This document shows positions 17,731 to 26,726 of a stretch of DNA of 64,000 nt, in pieces. The notes below the pieces were generated by a model that was not told the origin of the DNA, ran no database searches, and was given only the letters and a program-made list of their open reading frames with translations. The stretch is taken from contig NZ_JAZAPB010000002.1 of assembly GCF_036321025.1 (NCBI RefSeq), positions 124,001 to 188,000 on the forward strand, written 5' to 3'. How positions within the stretch are numbered: position 1 is the stretch's first letter; the number at the start of each line of letters is the position of its first letter. The translations under genes and the position numbers were made by a program. The DNA is from Alteraurantiacibacter hainanensis. Its GTDB lineage: Bacteria; Pseudomonadota; Alphaproteobacteria; Sphingomonadales; Sphingomonadaceae.

Positions 17731-17909
17731 GAGCGCCCGCGGGGCTGGAGACGACTCTCGCTGGCTAGGCGCACGAAGGAACTTTCCCCCGCAGCGAGGC
17801 CTTGTTTGGGCACTAGCACGTGAAACGCAGAGCCCGTTCCCGACACGGGGCGGGGGAGAGCGTGGCACGCTGCCACTGTGCGACTAGGACGCTTTCGGGA
17901 GCGGGAACG

Positions 17910-18323
17910 ATGGAATTCGTTATTCAGGTGGCAATCGCCCTGTTGGCGGTTTCCCTGGCGGGGGCGCAGCACCTGGCCATGCTGGGCTCGGTTGCAGACC
18001 GCGTGCTGGCGTCTTCTCGTCCCAAGTGGCAGCGCTTCCAGATCCTTCTACTGACGGCGACGGTCGGTCAGAGCCTGGCGGCGCTGATATTCGGGTTCGC
18101 CTTCGTGCTTTCGATGCGGCTCGGGCTGGGCGAGTTCCAGGAAGTTTCGCAGCCCGAATTCCTGCAGGTCTTCACCTTCTCCATGGTGAACCTCACCACC
18201 CTGGGACTGGGCGACCTGGTGCCGACAGCCGAGATGAAATTCCTCGCAGGCGTCGAAGCCATGACGGGGTTCCTTCTTATCAGCTGTTCGGCCTCGCACG
18301 TCTTCCAGGTGATGCGCGACTGA
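17910..18323 (+). CDS. Two-helix ion channel family protein
   Basis: A 137-residue membrane protein with an N-terminal helix (MEFVIQVAIALLAVSLAGAQ), a second around LLLTATVGQSLAALIFGFAF, a pore-loop-like TLGLGDLVPT near residue 110 and a last helix ending LISCSASHVFQ. The pore segment resembles the T-x-G-[FYL]-G-D filter of the Ion_trans_2 potassium channel family. In this protein it reads TLGLGD, so selectivity is uncertain. I took the ATG at 17910 because the region upstream in the same frame reads as non-coding. It is 179 bases after csoR, and a shared role is not evident. Confidence 0.78.
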   Translation: MEFVIQVAIALLAVSLAGAQHLAMLGSVADRVLASSRPKWQRFQILLLTATVGQSLAALIFGFAFVLSMRLGLGEFQEVSQPEFLQVFTFSMVNLTTLGLGDLVPTAEMKFLAGVEAMTGFLLISCSASHVFQVMRD

Positions 18324-18401
18324 TCGTCCGAGAGGCCGACGAGCCCGCTCGCTTGCCCTGAACTTCTCCCCGTCCCGCTTCCTGTATGCGGATCTGCGGA
18401 A

Positions 18402-18442
18402 GATAAAAGGAAAGGGCCGGGAGGATATGCTCCTCCCGGCCC
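18402..18442 (-). terminator. Rho-independent terminator of groES-groEL
   Basis: A perfect 12-bp stem, GGGCCGGGAGGA and TCCTCCCGGCCC around TATGC, is followed on the minus strand by TTTCCTTTT. It begins 31 bases after the groEL stop. Confidence 0.92.
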
Positions 18443-18472
18443 CTGCCGTTAGCCTTGGATGGGTGGCGCGGC

Positions 18473-20125
18473 TTAGAAGCCCATGCCGCCCATGCCGCCG
18501 CCCATGCCGCCCATGTCGGGCATGCCGCCACCGGAAGACTTGTCTTCCGGAACCTCGGCGATGGCCGCTTCGGTGGTGATCAGCAGGCCGGCGACCGAGG
18601 CCGCGTCCTGCAGGGCGGTGCGCACGACCTTGGTGGGGTCGATAACGCCGGCCTGCACCAGGTTCTCGTAGGTGTCGGTCGCGGCGTTGAAGCCCATGGT
18701 CTCGTCGTTGCCGTCGATCAGCTTGCCGGCGACAACCGCACCGTCATGGCCGGCGTTCTCGGCGATCTGACGGATCGGAGCCTGCAGCGCACGACGCACG
18801 ATGTCGATACCGCGGGTCTGGTCTTCGTTCTCGCCGGCCACGCCCGCGAGGGCCTTGGTGGCATAGAGCAGCGCGGTACCGCCGCCCGGGACGATGCCCT
18901 CTTCCACGGCAGCGCGGGTGGCGTGCAGAGCGTCGTCCACACGGTCCTTGCGCTCCTTCACCTCGACTTCGGTGGCACCGCCGACCTTGATCACGGCAAC
19001 ACCGCCGGCGAGCTTGGCCAGGCGTTCCTGCAGCTTTTCCTTGTCGTAGTCCGACGAGGTCTGCTCGATCTGCGAGCGGATCTGCTCGACGCGCGCCTTG
19101 ATGGCGTCGCCTTCGCCCGCACCGTCGACGATGGTGGTGTTGTCCTTGTCGATGGTGACGGTCTTGGCTTCACCCAGCATGCTGAGGCCGACGTTCTCCA
19201 GCTTGATGCCGAGGTCCTCGGAAATCATCTCGCCGTTGGTGAGGATCGCGATGTCCTGCAGCATGGCCTTGCGACGATCGCCGAAGCCCGGTGCCTTCAC
19301 GGCAGCGACCTTCAGGCCGCCGCGCAGCTTGTTGACCACCAGGGTAGCCAGCGCTTCGCCTTCGATGTCCTCGGCGATGATCAGCAGCGGACGACCCGCC
19401 TGCACCACGGCTTCCAGCACAGGCAGCATGGCCTGCAGATTGGAGAGCTTCTTTTCGTGGATCAGGATGTAGGGGTTTTCCAGCTCGACCGTCATCTTCT
19501 CCGGGTTGGTGACGAAGTAGGGCGAGAGGTAGCCGCGGTCGAACTGCATGCCTTCGACGGTCTCGAGCTCGAATTCGAGGCCCTTCGATTCGTCGACGGT
19601 GATCACGCCTTCCTTGCCGACCTTTTCCATGGCCTCGGCGATCTTCTCGCCGACTTCACGGTCGCCGTTGGCGGAGATGATGCCGACCTGGGCGATTTCT
19701 TCGGAGCCCGACACGTCCTTCGAACGCGCCTGCAGGTCCGCAACGACCTTGGTCACGGCGAGGTCGATGCCGCGCTTCAGGTCCATCGGGTTCATGCCGG
19801 CGGAAACCGACTTCATGCCTTCGCGCACGATCGACTGCGCCAGCACCGTTGCGGTGGTGGTGCCGTCACCGGCGGCATCGTTCGCCTTGCTGGCGACTTC
19901 GCGCAGCATCTGTGCGCCCATGTTCTCGAACTTGTCCTTAAGCTCAATGTCCTTGGCGACGGTAACGCCGTCCTTGGTGATGCGCGGAGCGCCGAAGCTC
20001 TTGTCCATCACCACGTTGCGGCCCTTGGGGCCCAGCGTGACCTTCACGGCATTGGCGAGCGTATCGACGCCCTTGAGGATGCGTTCACGCGCATCGCGGC
20101 CGAACTGTACGTCCTTGGCAGCCAT
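18473..20125 (-). CDS. groL: Chaperonin GroEL
   Basis: 60-kDa chaperonin subunit (550 residues) that folds proteins inside the GroEL-GroES cage using ATP. MAAKDVQFGRDARERILKGV opens the equatorial domain; the conserved ATP-site DGTTTATVLA lies near residue 87, and GPKGRNVV near 32. The C-terminal tail is the usual Gly/Met repeat (MGGMGGGMGGMGF). It is the second gene of the groES-groEL operon, 56 bases after groES, and shares its CIRCE-controlled promoter and the terminator downstream. Confidence 0.98.
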   Translation of the reverse strand: MAAKDVQFGRDARERILKGVDTLANAVKVTLGPKGRNVVMDKSFGAPRITKDGVTVAKDIELKDKFENMGAQMLREVASKANDAAGDGTTTATVLAQSIVREGMKSVSAGMNPMDLKRGIDLAVTKVVADLQARSKDVSGSEEIAQVGIISANGDREVGEKIAEAMEKVGKEGVITVDESKGLEFELETVEGMQFDRGYLSPYFVTNPEKMTVELENPYILIHEKKLSNLQAMLPVLEAVVQAGRPLLIIAEDIEGEALATLVVNKLRGGLKVAAVKAPGFGDRRKAMLQDIAILTNGEMISEDLGIKLENVGLSMLGEAKTVTIDKDNTTIVDGAGEGDAIKARVEQIRSQIEQTSSDYDKEKLQERLAKLAGGVAVIKVGGATEVEVKERKDRVDDALHATRAAVEEGIVPGGGTALLYATKALAGVAGENEDQTRGIDIVRRALQAPIRQIAENAGHDGAVVAGKLIDGNDETMGFNAATDTYENLVQAGVIDPTKVVRTALQDAASVAGLLITTEAAIAEVPEDKSSGGGMPDMGGMGGGMGGMGF

Positions 20126-20181
20126 TTTCGTTTCTCCTGGAAATCTCTGTTTTGTGAGGAAGCGTTACGAGAGTGGGGCGA

Positions 20182-20469
20182 TCAGCCCAGCACGCCCATG
20201 ATGTCGCTTTCCTTCATGATGATCAGGTCTTCACCGTCGATCTTCACCTCGGTGCCGGACCACTTGCCGAACAGCACGCGGTCGCCGGCCTTCACGTCGA
20301 GAGCGGTGACGGTGCCGTCTTCGGCCTTGGAACCGTTGCCGACGGCGACGACTTCGCCTTCGCTCGGCTTTTCCTTGGCGCTATCGGGGATGATGATGCC
20401 ACCGGCCGTCTTTTCTTCGGCCTCGAGGCGGCGGACCAGTACGCGGTCGTGCAGCGGACGGAATGCCAT
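20182..20469 (-). CDS. groS: Co-chaperonin GroES
   Basis: 10-kDa heptameric lid of GroEL, 95 residues. It begins AFRPLHDRVLVRR, contains the mobile loop EEKTAGGIIIPD near residue 20 and DRVLFGKWSGTEVKIDGED near 65, and ends in DIMGVLG. It is the first gene of the operon; a CIRCE element lies 36 bases upstream. Confidence 0.98.
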   Translation of the reverse strand: MAFRPLHDRVLVRRLEAEEKTAGGIIIPDSAKEKPSEGEVVAVGNGSKAEDGTVTALDVKAGDRVLFGKWSGTEVKIDGEDLIIMKESDIMGVLG

Positions 20470-20504
20470 TGTCTATGACCTCTTCCATATGAGTGTTGTG
20501 ACGA

Positions 20505-20531
20505 TTGGCACTCTCCGACCGAGAGTGCCAG
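20505..20531. promoter_or_regulatory. CIRCE element (HrcA operator) of groESL
   Basis: TTGGCACTC-N9-GAGTGCCAG differs from consensus TTAGCACTC-N9-GAGTGCTAA by a symmetric change and keeps the 9-base spacer. It stands immediately upstream of groES, so HrcA-mediated heat-shock control is expected. Confidence 0.92.
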
Positions 20532-20619
20532 CGGCGTGCATTTGGGTGCGCGTTCATATGGAGTCAATGGGGCACGGCCAGATTTTTCGGCCGCTGCGGC
20601 GGGGCGAGCGCGGCTTGCG

Positions 20620-22014
20620 CTACTTCACGCCGGGCGCCGTCAGGCCCAGCGCTTCGCGCCTGTGCCAGCGCCACGTAAGCAGTGCCGCGGCGCAGACAAG
20701 ACCCGTGGCAAGACCCATCCAGACCCCCAGGCCCTCAAGCGGGGTGTAGAAGCCCAGCAGGACGGCCATTCCCGCCCCCGGCACCCAGTAGGAGAACACC
20801 GCGATCCACATCGGCACGCGGGTGTCCTTGAGGCCGCGCAGCGCGCCCGCAGCGACCACCTGCAAGCCGTCGAACAGCTGGAATGCCGCGCCCACGGCCA
20901 GGAACGACAGGGCCCAGGTCACGACGCCGGGATCGTCGGGGTTCCACGGATCGATGTAGATGGCCAGCAAGTACATGGGAGCCAGCAGCAGCAGCAGCGC
21001 GGTCAGGGCCATGAAGCTTCCGCCCATGCCAATCGCGACAGCACCTGCCCGCCGGATGCCTTCGTGGTCGCGCGCGCCGAAGAAATAGCCCACGCGTATC
21101 GTGGCGGCCTGGCTTACGCCGAAGGGCACCTGGAACATGATCGCCACGATCTGCAGCGCGATGGCATGGGCCGCCAGCTGGTCCGCACCCAGCAGGCCGA
21201 GCAGGAACGGCGCGGCGGCGAAGATCCCCGCCTCTGCCAGAATGGTGAGGGAAATCGGCGTGCCGACCCGCACGATTTCGTTCAGCCGCGCCCAGTCGGG
21301 CCGCCAGGCAAAACCGAAAACGTGATAGCGATGCAGCCGTGGATCGAGCCGGATGGCGATGGCATATGCGGCCAGGATCGCCAGGGTGGTGATGATCGTG
21401 GCGATGGCCGCGCCCTCCAGACCCATTGCCGGGGCGCCGAGGTTGCCGAAGATGAAGATCCAGTTCGCCAGGGCATTCACGCCGATGCCCATGCCGGTGA
21501 TCAGAGTGGCGAAGATCGGCCGGCCCAGTGTCGAGACGAAATTGCGCAGCACGCCTGACGCGATCATGGGTATCGTCGACCACAGCAGCAGGTCGGTATA
21601 TTCGCCTGCCAGCGCGGCGATGTGCGGCTGCTGCCCGGCCAGGATCATCACCTCCTCGGCGAAGGCACACAGGATCATCGCCACCGCTCCGCACCCGACC
21701 GACAGCCACAGCGCCATTCGCACGGAACGTCTCACCGGCCGCAGGGCCGGCCCTCGCGCGCCCAGTTCCGCCGCCATGATCGGCGCCACCGCGCCGGTCA
21801 GCCCGTGCAGCGACCAGATCAGCAGGCCGAAGACCGATACCGCCAGAGAGGATGCCGCCAGCTCGTCCGCTCCCAGCCGCGCGATGAAGATCACGTCGAT
21901 AGAGTAGATGAACATCTGCAGAAGATTGGCGAGCGCCAGCGGCCCCGCGAGGCGGAGAGTCTCGATGCCTTCGGCTTTCCAGCCGGGCGTGGGAGGGTGC
22001 GCAACGGGTCGCAT
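20620..22014 (-). CDS. MATE-family multidrug/toxin exporter
   Basis: A 464-residue inner-membrane exporter of the NorM branch of the MATE family, expected to expel cationic or polycyclic compounds in exchange for Na+ or H+. About twelve hydrophobic helices are seen in two halves, beginning PLALANLLQMFIYSIDVIFI and VGTPISLTILAEAGIFAAAP. The VPFGVSQAATIRVGYFFGA segment of the second half is a common MATE signature. The substrate cannot be read from the sequence. It stands alone between groES and the cytochrome c gene. Confidence 0.92.
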   Translation of the reverse strand: MRPVAHPPTPGWKAEGIETLRLAGPLALANLLQMFIYSIDVIFIARLGADELAASSLAVSVFGLLIWSLHGLTGAVAPIMAAELGARGPALRPVRRSVRMALWLSVGCGAVAMILCAFAEEVMILAGQQPHIAALAGEYTDLLLWSTIPMIASGVLRNFVSTLGRPIFATLITGMGIGVNALANWIFIFGNLGAPAMGLEGAAIATIITTLAILAAYAIAIRLDPRLHRYHVFGFAWRPDWARLNEIVRVGTPISLTILAEAGIFAAAPFLLGLLGADQLAAHAIALQIVAIMFQVPFGVSQAATIRVGYFFGARDHEGIRRAGAVAIGMGGSFMALTALLLLLAPMYLLAIYIDPWNPDDPGVVTWALSFLAVGAAFQLFDGLQVVAAGALRGLKDTRVPMWIAVFSYWVPGAGMAVLLGFYTPLEGLGVWMGLATGLVCAAALLTWRWHRREALGLTAPGVK

Positions 22015-22192
22015 GACTGGCTCGCCGCCCGAGGGCAGCCGGACCGGATAGGCGCGCGACCACAGGGGGAAAAGCCGAAAAGCCGGCGCGCGTCATGATT
22101 GTTGGAATGGTGAGGCCGCGGGGTAACAAGCCTTGCCGATCGTGGCGCTCCGCGCCTAAAGGACATTGTCAATGTTTCAGCGGAAGGATGTT

Positions 22193-22771
22193 ATGCGTAA
22201 CCAGCTTGCCCTCGCCACCACGACTGCCCTTGCACTGGCTCTCGCAGCCTGCGGCGGCTCTCCCGACGATGCCGAAGAGACGTCGGCCGTCGACGAGGTC
22301 GTGACGGCCGAACCGGTCGACGAAGCGGCCGATGACGACGCGGCGGATGCCGACATGGTGGAAGCCGACGAGGGCGAGACGGCAGCGCAGGACGAAGGCG
22401 AGGAAGACGGCGAAGAACCCGCACCGACTGCATCGGCAACCGCCTCGCCTACGCCTACTCCCACGCCGACACGCGTCGCCGCCGCCGGTCCGCCGCAGGC
22501 CTTCACCACCTGCGGCGTTTGCCACTCCGTGGAACCCGGCCAGAACATGATCGGCCCGACGCTGGCGGGCGTGGTCGGTCGCCGCGCGGGCAGCGTGTCG
22601 GGTGCCAACTACAGCCCGGCGATGCAGGAGGCGAACATCACCTGGACCGAGGCCAACCTGCGGCGCTACATCCTCGACCCCAACGCCGTCGTTCCGGGTG
22701 GCTCCATGCCTAACCCCGGCGTGAACGCGCAGCAGGCGCAGGCGATCATCAATTACCTGAAGACGCTCTAG
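22193..22771 (+). CDS. Lipoprotein class I cytochrome c
   Basis: A 192-residue single-haem cytochrome c attached by a lipid. A lipoprotein signal (LATTTALALALAAC, lipobox LAAC) is followed by a very acidic linker and a PTPTPTPTP spacer, then a cytochrome c domain of about 85 residues. Haem binding is CGVCH, and the distal Met ligand lies in GGSMPNPG. YSPAMQEANITWTEANLRRY is typical of the c2/c550 type. It probably carries electrons at the outer face of the inner membrane. GGAAGGA lies just before the ATG at 22193. Its TAG stop overlaps the opposite-strand stop of the S41 gene within one CTAG. Confidence 0.9.
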   Translation: MRNQLALATTTALALALAACGGSPDDAEETSAVDEVVTAEPVDEAADDDAADADMVEADEGETAAQDEGEEDGEEPAPTASATASPTPTPTPTRVAAAGPPQAFTTCGVCHSVEPGQNMIGPTLAGVVGRRAGSVSGANYSPAMQEANITWTEANLRRYILDPNAVVPGGSMPNPGVNAQQAQAIINYLKTL

Positions 22772-24194
22772 TCCTCGCTGTTCGGGCGGCGGGCGAGGAT
22801 TTCGCCCGCCAGCCATTCAAGCACGCCGCCATGGCCCTCTACCGGGGCATCCTGCGGGAAGACCGGGGCGGGCCAGTGGGGGGCGATCCCCGTGCCTTCG
22901 AACAGACCGCCATCGGGAGCGGTGAACGCCTCGTTGGAAAGTTCCAGGTACCAGCCGTTGGGAAGCGGTTTCGGGAGTGGGGTGGAAAAGGAACCCCGCG
23001 TCGTTCCACCCACCTGGGTGACCCTGGAGTTCTGGCGCAGCGCCAGGGTAGCAAGCTCGCCGCCAGAGACGGTGACATCGCTTGTCAGCAGGTAGACGGG
23101 ACCGGCAAAGCGCGGCTCCGGCGGCACGTCGATGACATAGGGCACGGGTTCGCCGCCGCCGGTATTGGTCACCGTATAGCCAAGGTAGGCAGTCTCGGTG
23201 AACCGACCGGCGAGGCGACGCGCGACGAGGTCGTATCCGCCGCGATTGTTCGACAGGTCGAGGATGACGGCCTCGACGCCGCGCTCGGCAAAGCCCGCCA
23301 GGATCGTGTCGAAGGCCGCATCGAAGGCGGCGAGTTCGGCATCGGCCCAGGCCTGCGTTCCCACGACCTGGCTCTCGTCGAAACCGCCCATGGTGAAGAC
23401 CTGGATGTAGCCGATCCTGCCACCCGCCATCGTGCCCTGAACGATGCGATCGTTCGCAACCATCGATGCACCGGGGTCGAGCACCTCGTCCAGCAATTGC
23501 CCGACGATGCCGCGCAGCCAGGCGCCTTCTCCCATGCCGGACCTGATCATCGGCAGGGTCGTACCCAGCCCGCCCTGCGCGCGGCGCTGTTCACCGTCGA
23601 TCTCCGCGATCAGCTTGGTGTGGGAATCGCCAAGCGCCTCCACCATGTCTTCCATCACCGTGAACAGGGCGGCATCGCCCATGCCGTCGCGGACGCGCGA
23701 ACGGTTGCGGGCCACCAGGTCGTCCCAGACGACGCCGCGCTCGTCGAAGAAGCCGTAGTGCCGGTCCATGATTGCCGCGAAGGTATCGAAGATGGCGGTT
23801 TCGCTGGCGGGCGGCGTCGGGGTGCAGCGCGGCGGTAGACTCTCGATCCGCCGGAAGCGCGTCGGCGTGTCGCCATCGAGATACCGGAAGATCGCCTCGT
23901 TCCCGTCCAGCAGCGTGATGAGGCGATACTCGATCTGACCCATTGTCGCCGCGGCGGTGCCGCCCTGGTCCGCACGATAACAGGCATCGGGCGTGTCCTG
24001 CCAGCGGGCTATGCCGGCATCGTCTATCTCGAGGATCCAGCCGTTGGCATCGGATTGCCACACGCCGCGGGTGCGGGCACTCCGTCCTGAACGATAGCCT
24101 GCGGCTGCGCTTCCAGGTTCGCCGTTGGCGCGGTCGCACATGCGGAAAGCGAGGCAAGACCGGCAACCATCGGGATGAGATGTCGGGTTGTCAC
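22768..24194 (-). CDS. S41-family peptidase lipoprotein, reading frame broken near the N-terminus
   Basis: Tail-specific-protease-like (S41) periplasmic peptidase. From about 24070 downstream the frame reads GVWQSDANGWILEIDD, SRVRDGMGDAALFTVMEDMV, ILDLSNNRGGYDLVARRLAG and a probable catalytic serine in TVSGGELATLAL. The real N-terminus is in a different frame. A GTG at 24194, preceded by GGGAGA, gives MTTRHLIPMVAGLASLSACA, a lipoprotein signal with lipobox LSAC, running to about QDGVPAPAA. One missing base near 24060-24085 would join the two. An alternative ATG at 24264 in the main frame lies upstream of the rplL terminator and gives a non-protein-like N-terminus. This may be a sequencing error or a recent inactivation. 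Confidence 0.75.
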
Positions 24195-24214
24195 GATGTC
24201 TCCCAGGCAGGGGC

Positions 24215-24253
24215 AAAGAAAAAGGGGCGGCTTCCTTGTAGGAAACCACCCCT
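24215..24253 (-). terminator. Rho-independent terminator of rplJ-rplL
   Basis: On the minus strand AGGGGTGGTTTCC pairs with GGAAGCCGCCCCT (two G-T wobbles) around TACAA and is followed by a T-rich run. It starts 50 bases after the rplL stop and ends 21 bases before the S41 gene's GTG. Confidence 0.88.
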
Positions 24254-24302
24254 TCTCTGATCAATCCTTGAAGCGGACCGAAGGTCGATCCGCCTCGACC
24301 GA

Positions 24303-24680
24303 TTACTTCAGCTCGACCGTACCGCCGGCAGCTTCGATCTTCGCCTTGATTTCTTCGGCTTCCGCCTTGTTCACGCCTTCCTTGACGGCCTTCGGCGCGC
24401 CTTCGACGAGAGCCTTGGCTTCGGTCAGGCCCAGGCCCGTGATGCCACGGACTTCCTTGATCACCTGGATCTTCTTGCCACCGTCGCCGGTCAGGATGAC
24501 GTCGAATTCGTCCTTCTCTTCGGCGGGTGCAGCGGCATCGCCACCGCCGGCGGGACCGGCAACAGCAACGGCAGCAGCGGCGCTAACGCCCCACTCTTCT
24601 TCGAGGGCCTTGGCGAGTTCGGCCGCTTCCATGACGGTCAGCGACGACAGTTCTTCAACAAGCTTGGCAATGTCAGCCAT
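24303..24680 (-). CDS. rplL: 50S ribosomal protein L7/L12
   Basis: Stalk protein of the large ribosomal subunit (125 residues) that recruits translational GTPases. It has the N-terminal dimerisation domain (ADIAKLVEELSSLTVMEAAE), a flexible Ala/Gly hinge (AVAGPAGGGDAAAPAEEKDE) and the C-terminal domain with KIQVIKEVRGITGLGLTEAK. It is 75 bases downstream of rplJ and ends the transcription unit. Confidence 0.98.
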   Translation of the reverse strand: MADIAKLVEELSSLTVMEAAELAKALEEEWGVSAAAAVAVAGPAGGGDAAAPAEEKDEFDVILTGDGGKKIQVIKEVRGITGLGLTEAKALVEGAPKAVKEGVNKAEAEEIKAKIEAAGGTVELK

Positions 24681-24755
24681 GATGGTTCACTCCAAATTGG
24701 GCGGGGCGTACGATGGGCCCCATGATGTTTCGTCTCGTGTGCGAAAAAGCGTCTG

Positions 24756-25271
24756 TTACGCCGCGTCCTTGGCGCCGTAGGCACCGAAGACACGGGCAAG
24801 CTTGGCGGCGGGCGCGTTGACGAGCTGGGCAACCTTGGTTGCCGGCGCGTTGACGAGACCCACGATCTTGCCGCGCAGTTCGTCGAGGCTGGGCATGGAG
24901 GCGAGCGCCCTCACACCAGCTTCGTCGAGAACCTGCGTGCCCATCGAGCCACCGACGATTTCCAGCTTGTCGTTCGACTTGGCGAAATCGACAGCGGCCT
25001 TGGCAGCCGCAACCGGGTCTTCCGACCAGGCCAGCGCGGTGGGACCGGTGAGGTATTCCTCGATCCCAACGTAATCGGTGTCTTTCAGGGCGAGCTTGGC
25101 CAGACGGTTCTTCGCAACCTTGTAGGACGCACCGGCTTCACGCATCTTGTTCCTGAGGTCGGTGGACTGATCCACCGTCAGGCCGAGGTTGCGGGTGACA
25201 ACCACCACGCCGACCTCGTTGAACACAGCGTTGAGCTGGGCGACCGCTTCGGTTTTCTGCGAACGATCCAT
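24756..25271 (-). CDS. rplJ: 50S ribosomal protein L10
   Basis: Base of the ribosomal stalk, binding 23S rRNA and several L7/L12 dimers, 171 residues. MDRSQKTEAVAQLNAVFNEV is the usual L10 opening, VAKNRLAKLALKDTDYVG lies in the middle, and an alanine-rich C-terminal helix for L12 binding follows. I chose the ATG at 25271, preceded by AAGGAG at 6 bases, over an upstream ATG at 25295. It forms a unit with rplL and is probably autoregulated through its leader. Confidence 0.96.
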   Translation of the reverse strand: MDRSQKTEAVAQLNAVFNEVGVVVVTRNLGLTVDQSTDLRNKMREAGASYKVAKNRLAKLALKDTDYVGIEEYLTGPTALAWSEDPVAAAKAAVDFAKSNDKLEIVGGSMGTQVLDEAGVRALASMPSLDELRGKIVGLVNAPATKVAQLVNAPAAKLARVFGAYGAKDAA

Positions 25272-25599
25272 GCCGTACTCCTTCACTATGGCCACCCGCG
25301 AATTCGTGCGGACGACCGGCTCAAGTTGCCATGCCGCTCATGCGACATGGACGAGTCCGTTGATGGGGAAGGAGGTGCGTGAAGCATCACGCGATTGGCG
25401 CACCGCAACAGCGGGGCGATAAAACTCATTTCCCCGTCTAGGCTGGAAATTAAGACCGGCAGATTCCGGTCACCAACTGTCTCGGACGGATGACTTCCGT
25501 TCTTTCGAACCGACAGTCGGGGCGGGCAATTAGCTGCCGCGCCCCGAAAGTCAAGCCGAAAGCCGCGCCATGTGCGGGCGTTCGGCCGGAAATTGCCGA
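25272..25599 (-). promoter_or_regulatory. rplJ promoter and leader region
   Basis: About 330 bases without a gene precede rplJ on the minus strand. L10 operons normally carry a structured leader bound by the L10-L12 complex, and the region just upstream of the start could fold, but I could not identify the kink-turn with certainty. rplK-rplA, the usual upstream genes, are absent, so this must contain a promoter for rplJL. Confidence 0.45.
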
Positions 25600-25842
25600 T
25601 CAGATCTCGTCGGCGGTTTCCTCGAGCACTTCGGCTTCTTCCTCGAGAGCTTCCTCTGCGGCGTCGGCGCCCATTTCGTCGGCCAGTTCGGCTTCGGCTT
25701 CGGCTACGCCTGCTTCGGCGTCCATCACTTCGGCTTCCATCTCGGCGATGTCATCGACCTCTTCGCCAGCTTCCTCGGCCGGGCCGTCACAGGCGGTTAG
25801 AGCGAACGCCAGGGGAGCGGCGACGAGCATAATCTTCTTCAT
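25600..25842 (-). CDS. Small acidic Ala/Glu-rich lipoprotein
   Basis: An 80-residue protein with a lipoprotein signal (MKKIMLVAAPLAFALTAC; lipobox LTAC, Cys 18). The mature chain is Glu/Ala/Asp-rich, regular (AEAEAELADEMGADAAEEAL) and lacks any Lys, Arg or His. It is probably helical and strongly negative, like the product of 9291-9554. I took the ATG at 25842 for its signal peptide; an in-frame start 75 bases upstream gives a poor N-terminus. The stop lies near the rplJ leader. Function unknown. Confidence 0.82.
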   Translation of the reverse strand: MKKIMLVAAPLAFALTACDGPAEEAGEEVDDIAEMEAEVMDAEAGVAEAEAELADEMGADAAEEALEEEAEVLEETADEI

Positions 25843-25918
25843 GGTAATTCCCTGTCCTTGGTATCCCGAGAATACGGGCGGGCAGCTATTGCCACACTCT
25901 CGCCATAATTCCAACACC

Positions 25919-26122
25919 TTACTCGTCGTATCCCAGCAGGTCGCCCGGCTGGCAGTCCAGTTCGCGGCAGATGGCCTCCAGCGTGGAGAAGCGGATGGCC
26001 TTGGCCTTGCCGGTCTTCAGGATCGAGAGGTTGGCCAGGGTCAGGCCAACGCGCTCGGCCAGTTCGGTCAGCGTCATGCGCCTCTCGTGTAGAAGGTCGT
26101 CGAGCTTCACGTTGATCGGCAT
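25919..26122 (-). CDS. XRE-family (Cro/CI-type) transcriptional regulator
   Basis: A 67-residue protein that is almost wholly a helix-turn-helix domain: MPINVKLDDLLHERRMTLTE, the recognition-helix region VGLTLANLSILKTGKAKAIR, then STLEAICRELDCQPGDLLGY. This is the small YozG-like XRE type that usually accompanies DUF2975 membrane proteins. Its ATG shares one base with the stop of that gene (TGATG), so the two are translationally coupled. Likely targets are the dyads in front of this operon; the regulated signal is unknown. Confidence 0.9.
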   Translation of the reverse strand: MPINVKLDDLLHERRMTLTELAERVGLTLANLSILKTGKAKAIRFSTLEAICRELDCQPGDLLGYDE

Positions 26123-26676
26123 CACACGGTTCCTTCCAGGTCTTCGCGCATCGCGGCGCCGTGACGGAACACGCGGGCCAGGATGAACAGGATGATGGTC
26201 AGGAGTATTCCGGTCAGGTCCATTCCGCCATCGATGGTGAAGGATACGTCCTCCTCCATCTCGTCAGAGTATTGCGCCAGCTGGATTCCCAGCGCGGTGG
26301 CCGGGATCAGCGCCAGCTGGACGCCCAGCATCAGCCAGCCCATCAGCGAAAGCCTGTCCGCATTGGCCGGCGCGAAGGGATCGCCCTTGCCGACGGTGGA
26401 AATGATCTTCCTCAGCGCGCCGAAGAACACGAACAGCATCGTCACGATGGCGAGGCCGATCAGCATCACTCCGGCCAGTAGCAGCAGGGGAGAGGCGAGG
26501 TACGCGGCCTCCGCCCCGAAGGCCTCGGCCACGTCGTCGCGGAAGATCAATATCGCGGGCAGGGCGACGATCAGGGCGAAAGCGCCGACCGCCATGGCGA
26601 TCTGCATGAACACGGCGATGATCTTGCCGCCCAGCAGCAGCAGGTCGTTGGGTTGGTTGTCTTGCATGGTTGTCAT
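26122..26676 (-). CDS. DUF2975 membrane protein
   Basis: A 184-residue inner-membrane protein with four hydrophobic segments (IIAVFMQIAMAVGAFALIVA, LASPLLLLAGVMLIGLAIVT, LMGWLMLGVQLALIPATALG, DLTGILLTIILFILARVF). FRDDVAEAF and FTIDGGMDL are also visible. This layout and its coupling to a small XRE gene identify the DUF2975 family, whose function is unknown; the pair is often viewed as a membrane-linked regulator module. GGAAGGGG lies about 10 bases before the ATG. It starts 50 bases after the stop of a short exported-peptide gene and probably belongs to the same operon. Confidence 0.88.
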   Translation of the reverse strand: MTTMQDNQPNDLLLLGGKIIAVFMQIAMAVGAFALIVALPAILIFRDDVAEAFGAEAAYLASPLLLLAGVMLIGLAIVTMLFVFFGALRKIISTVGKGDPFAPANADRLSLMGWLMLGVQLALIPATALGIQLAQYSDEMEEDVSFTIDGGMDLTGILLTIILFILARVFRHGAAMREDLEGTV

Positions 26677-26726
26677 CGGTCTCGTCCCCTTCCTTGCCTG
26701 GCTATGATCGGATTGTCCTGCCCGGA

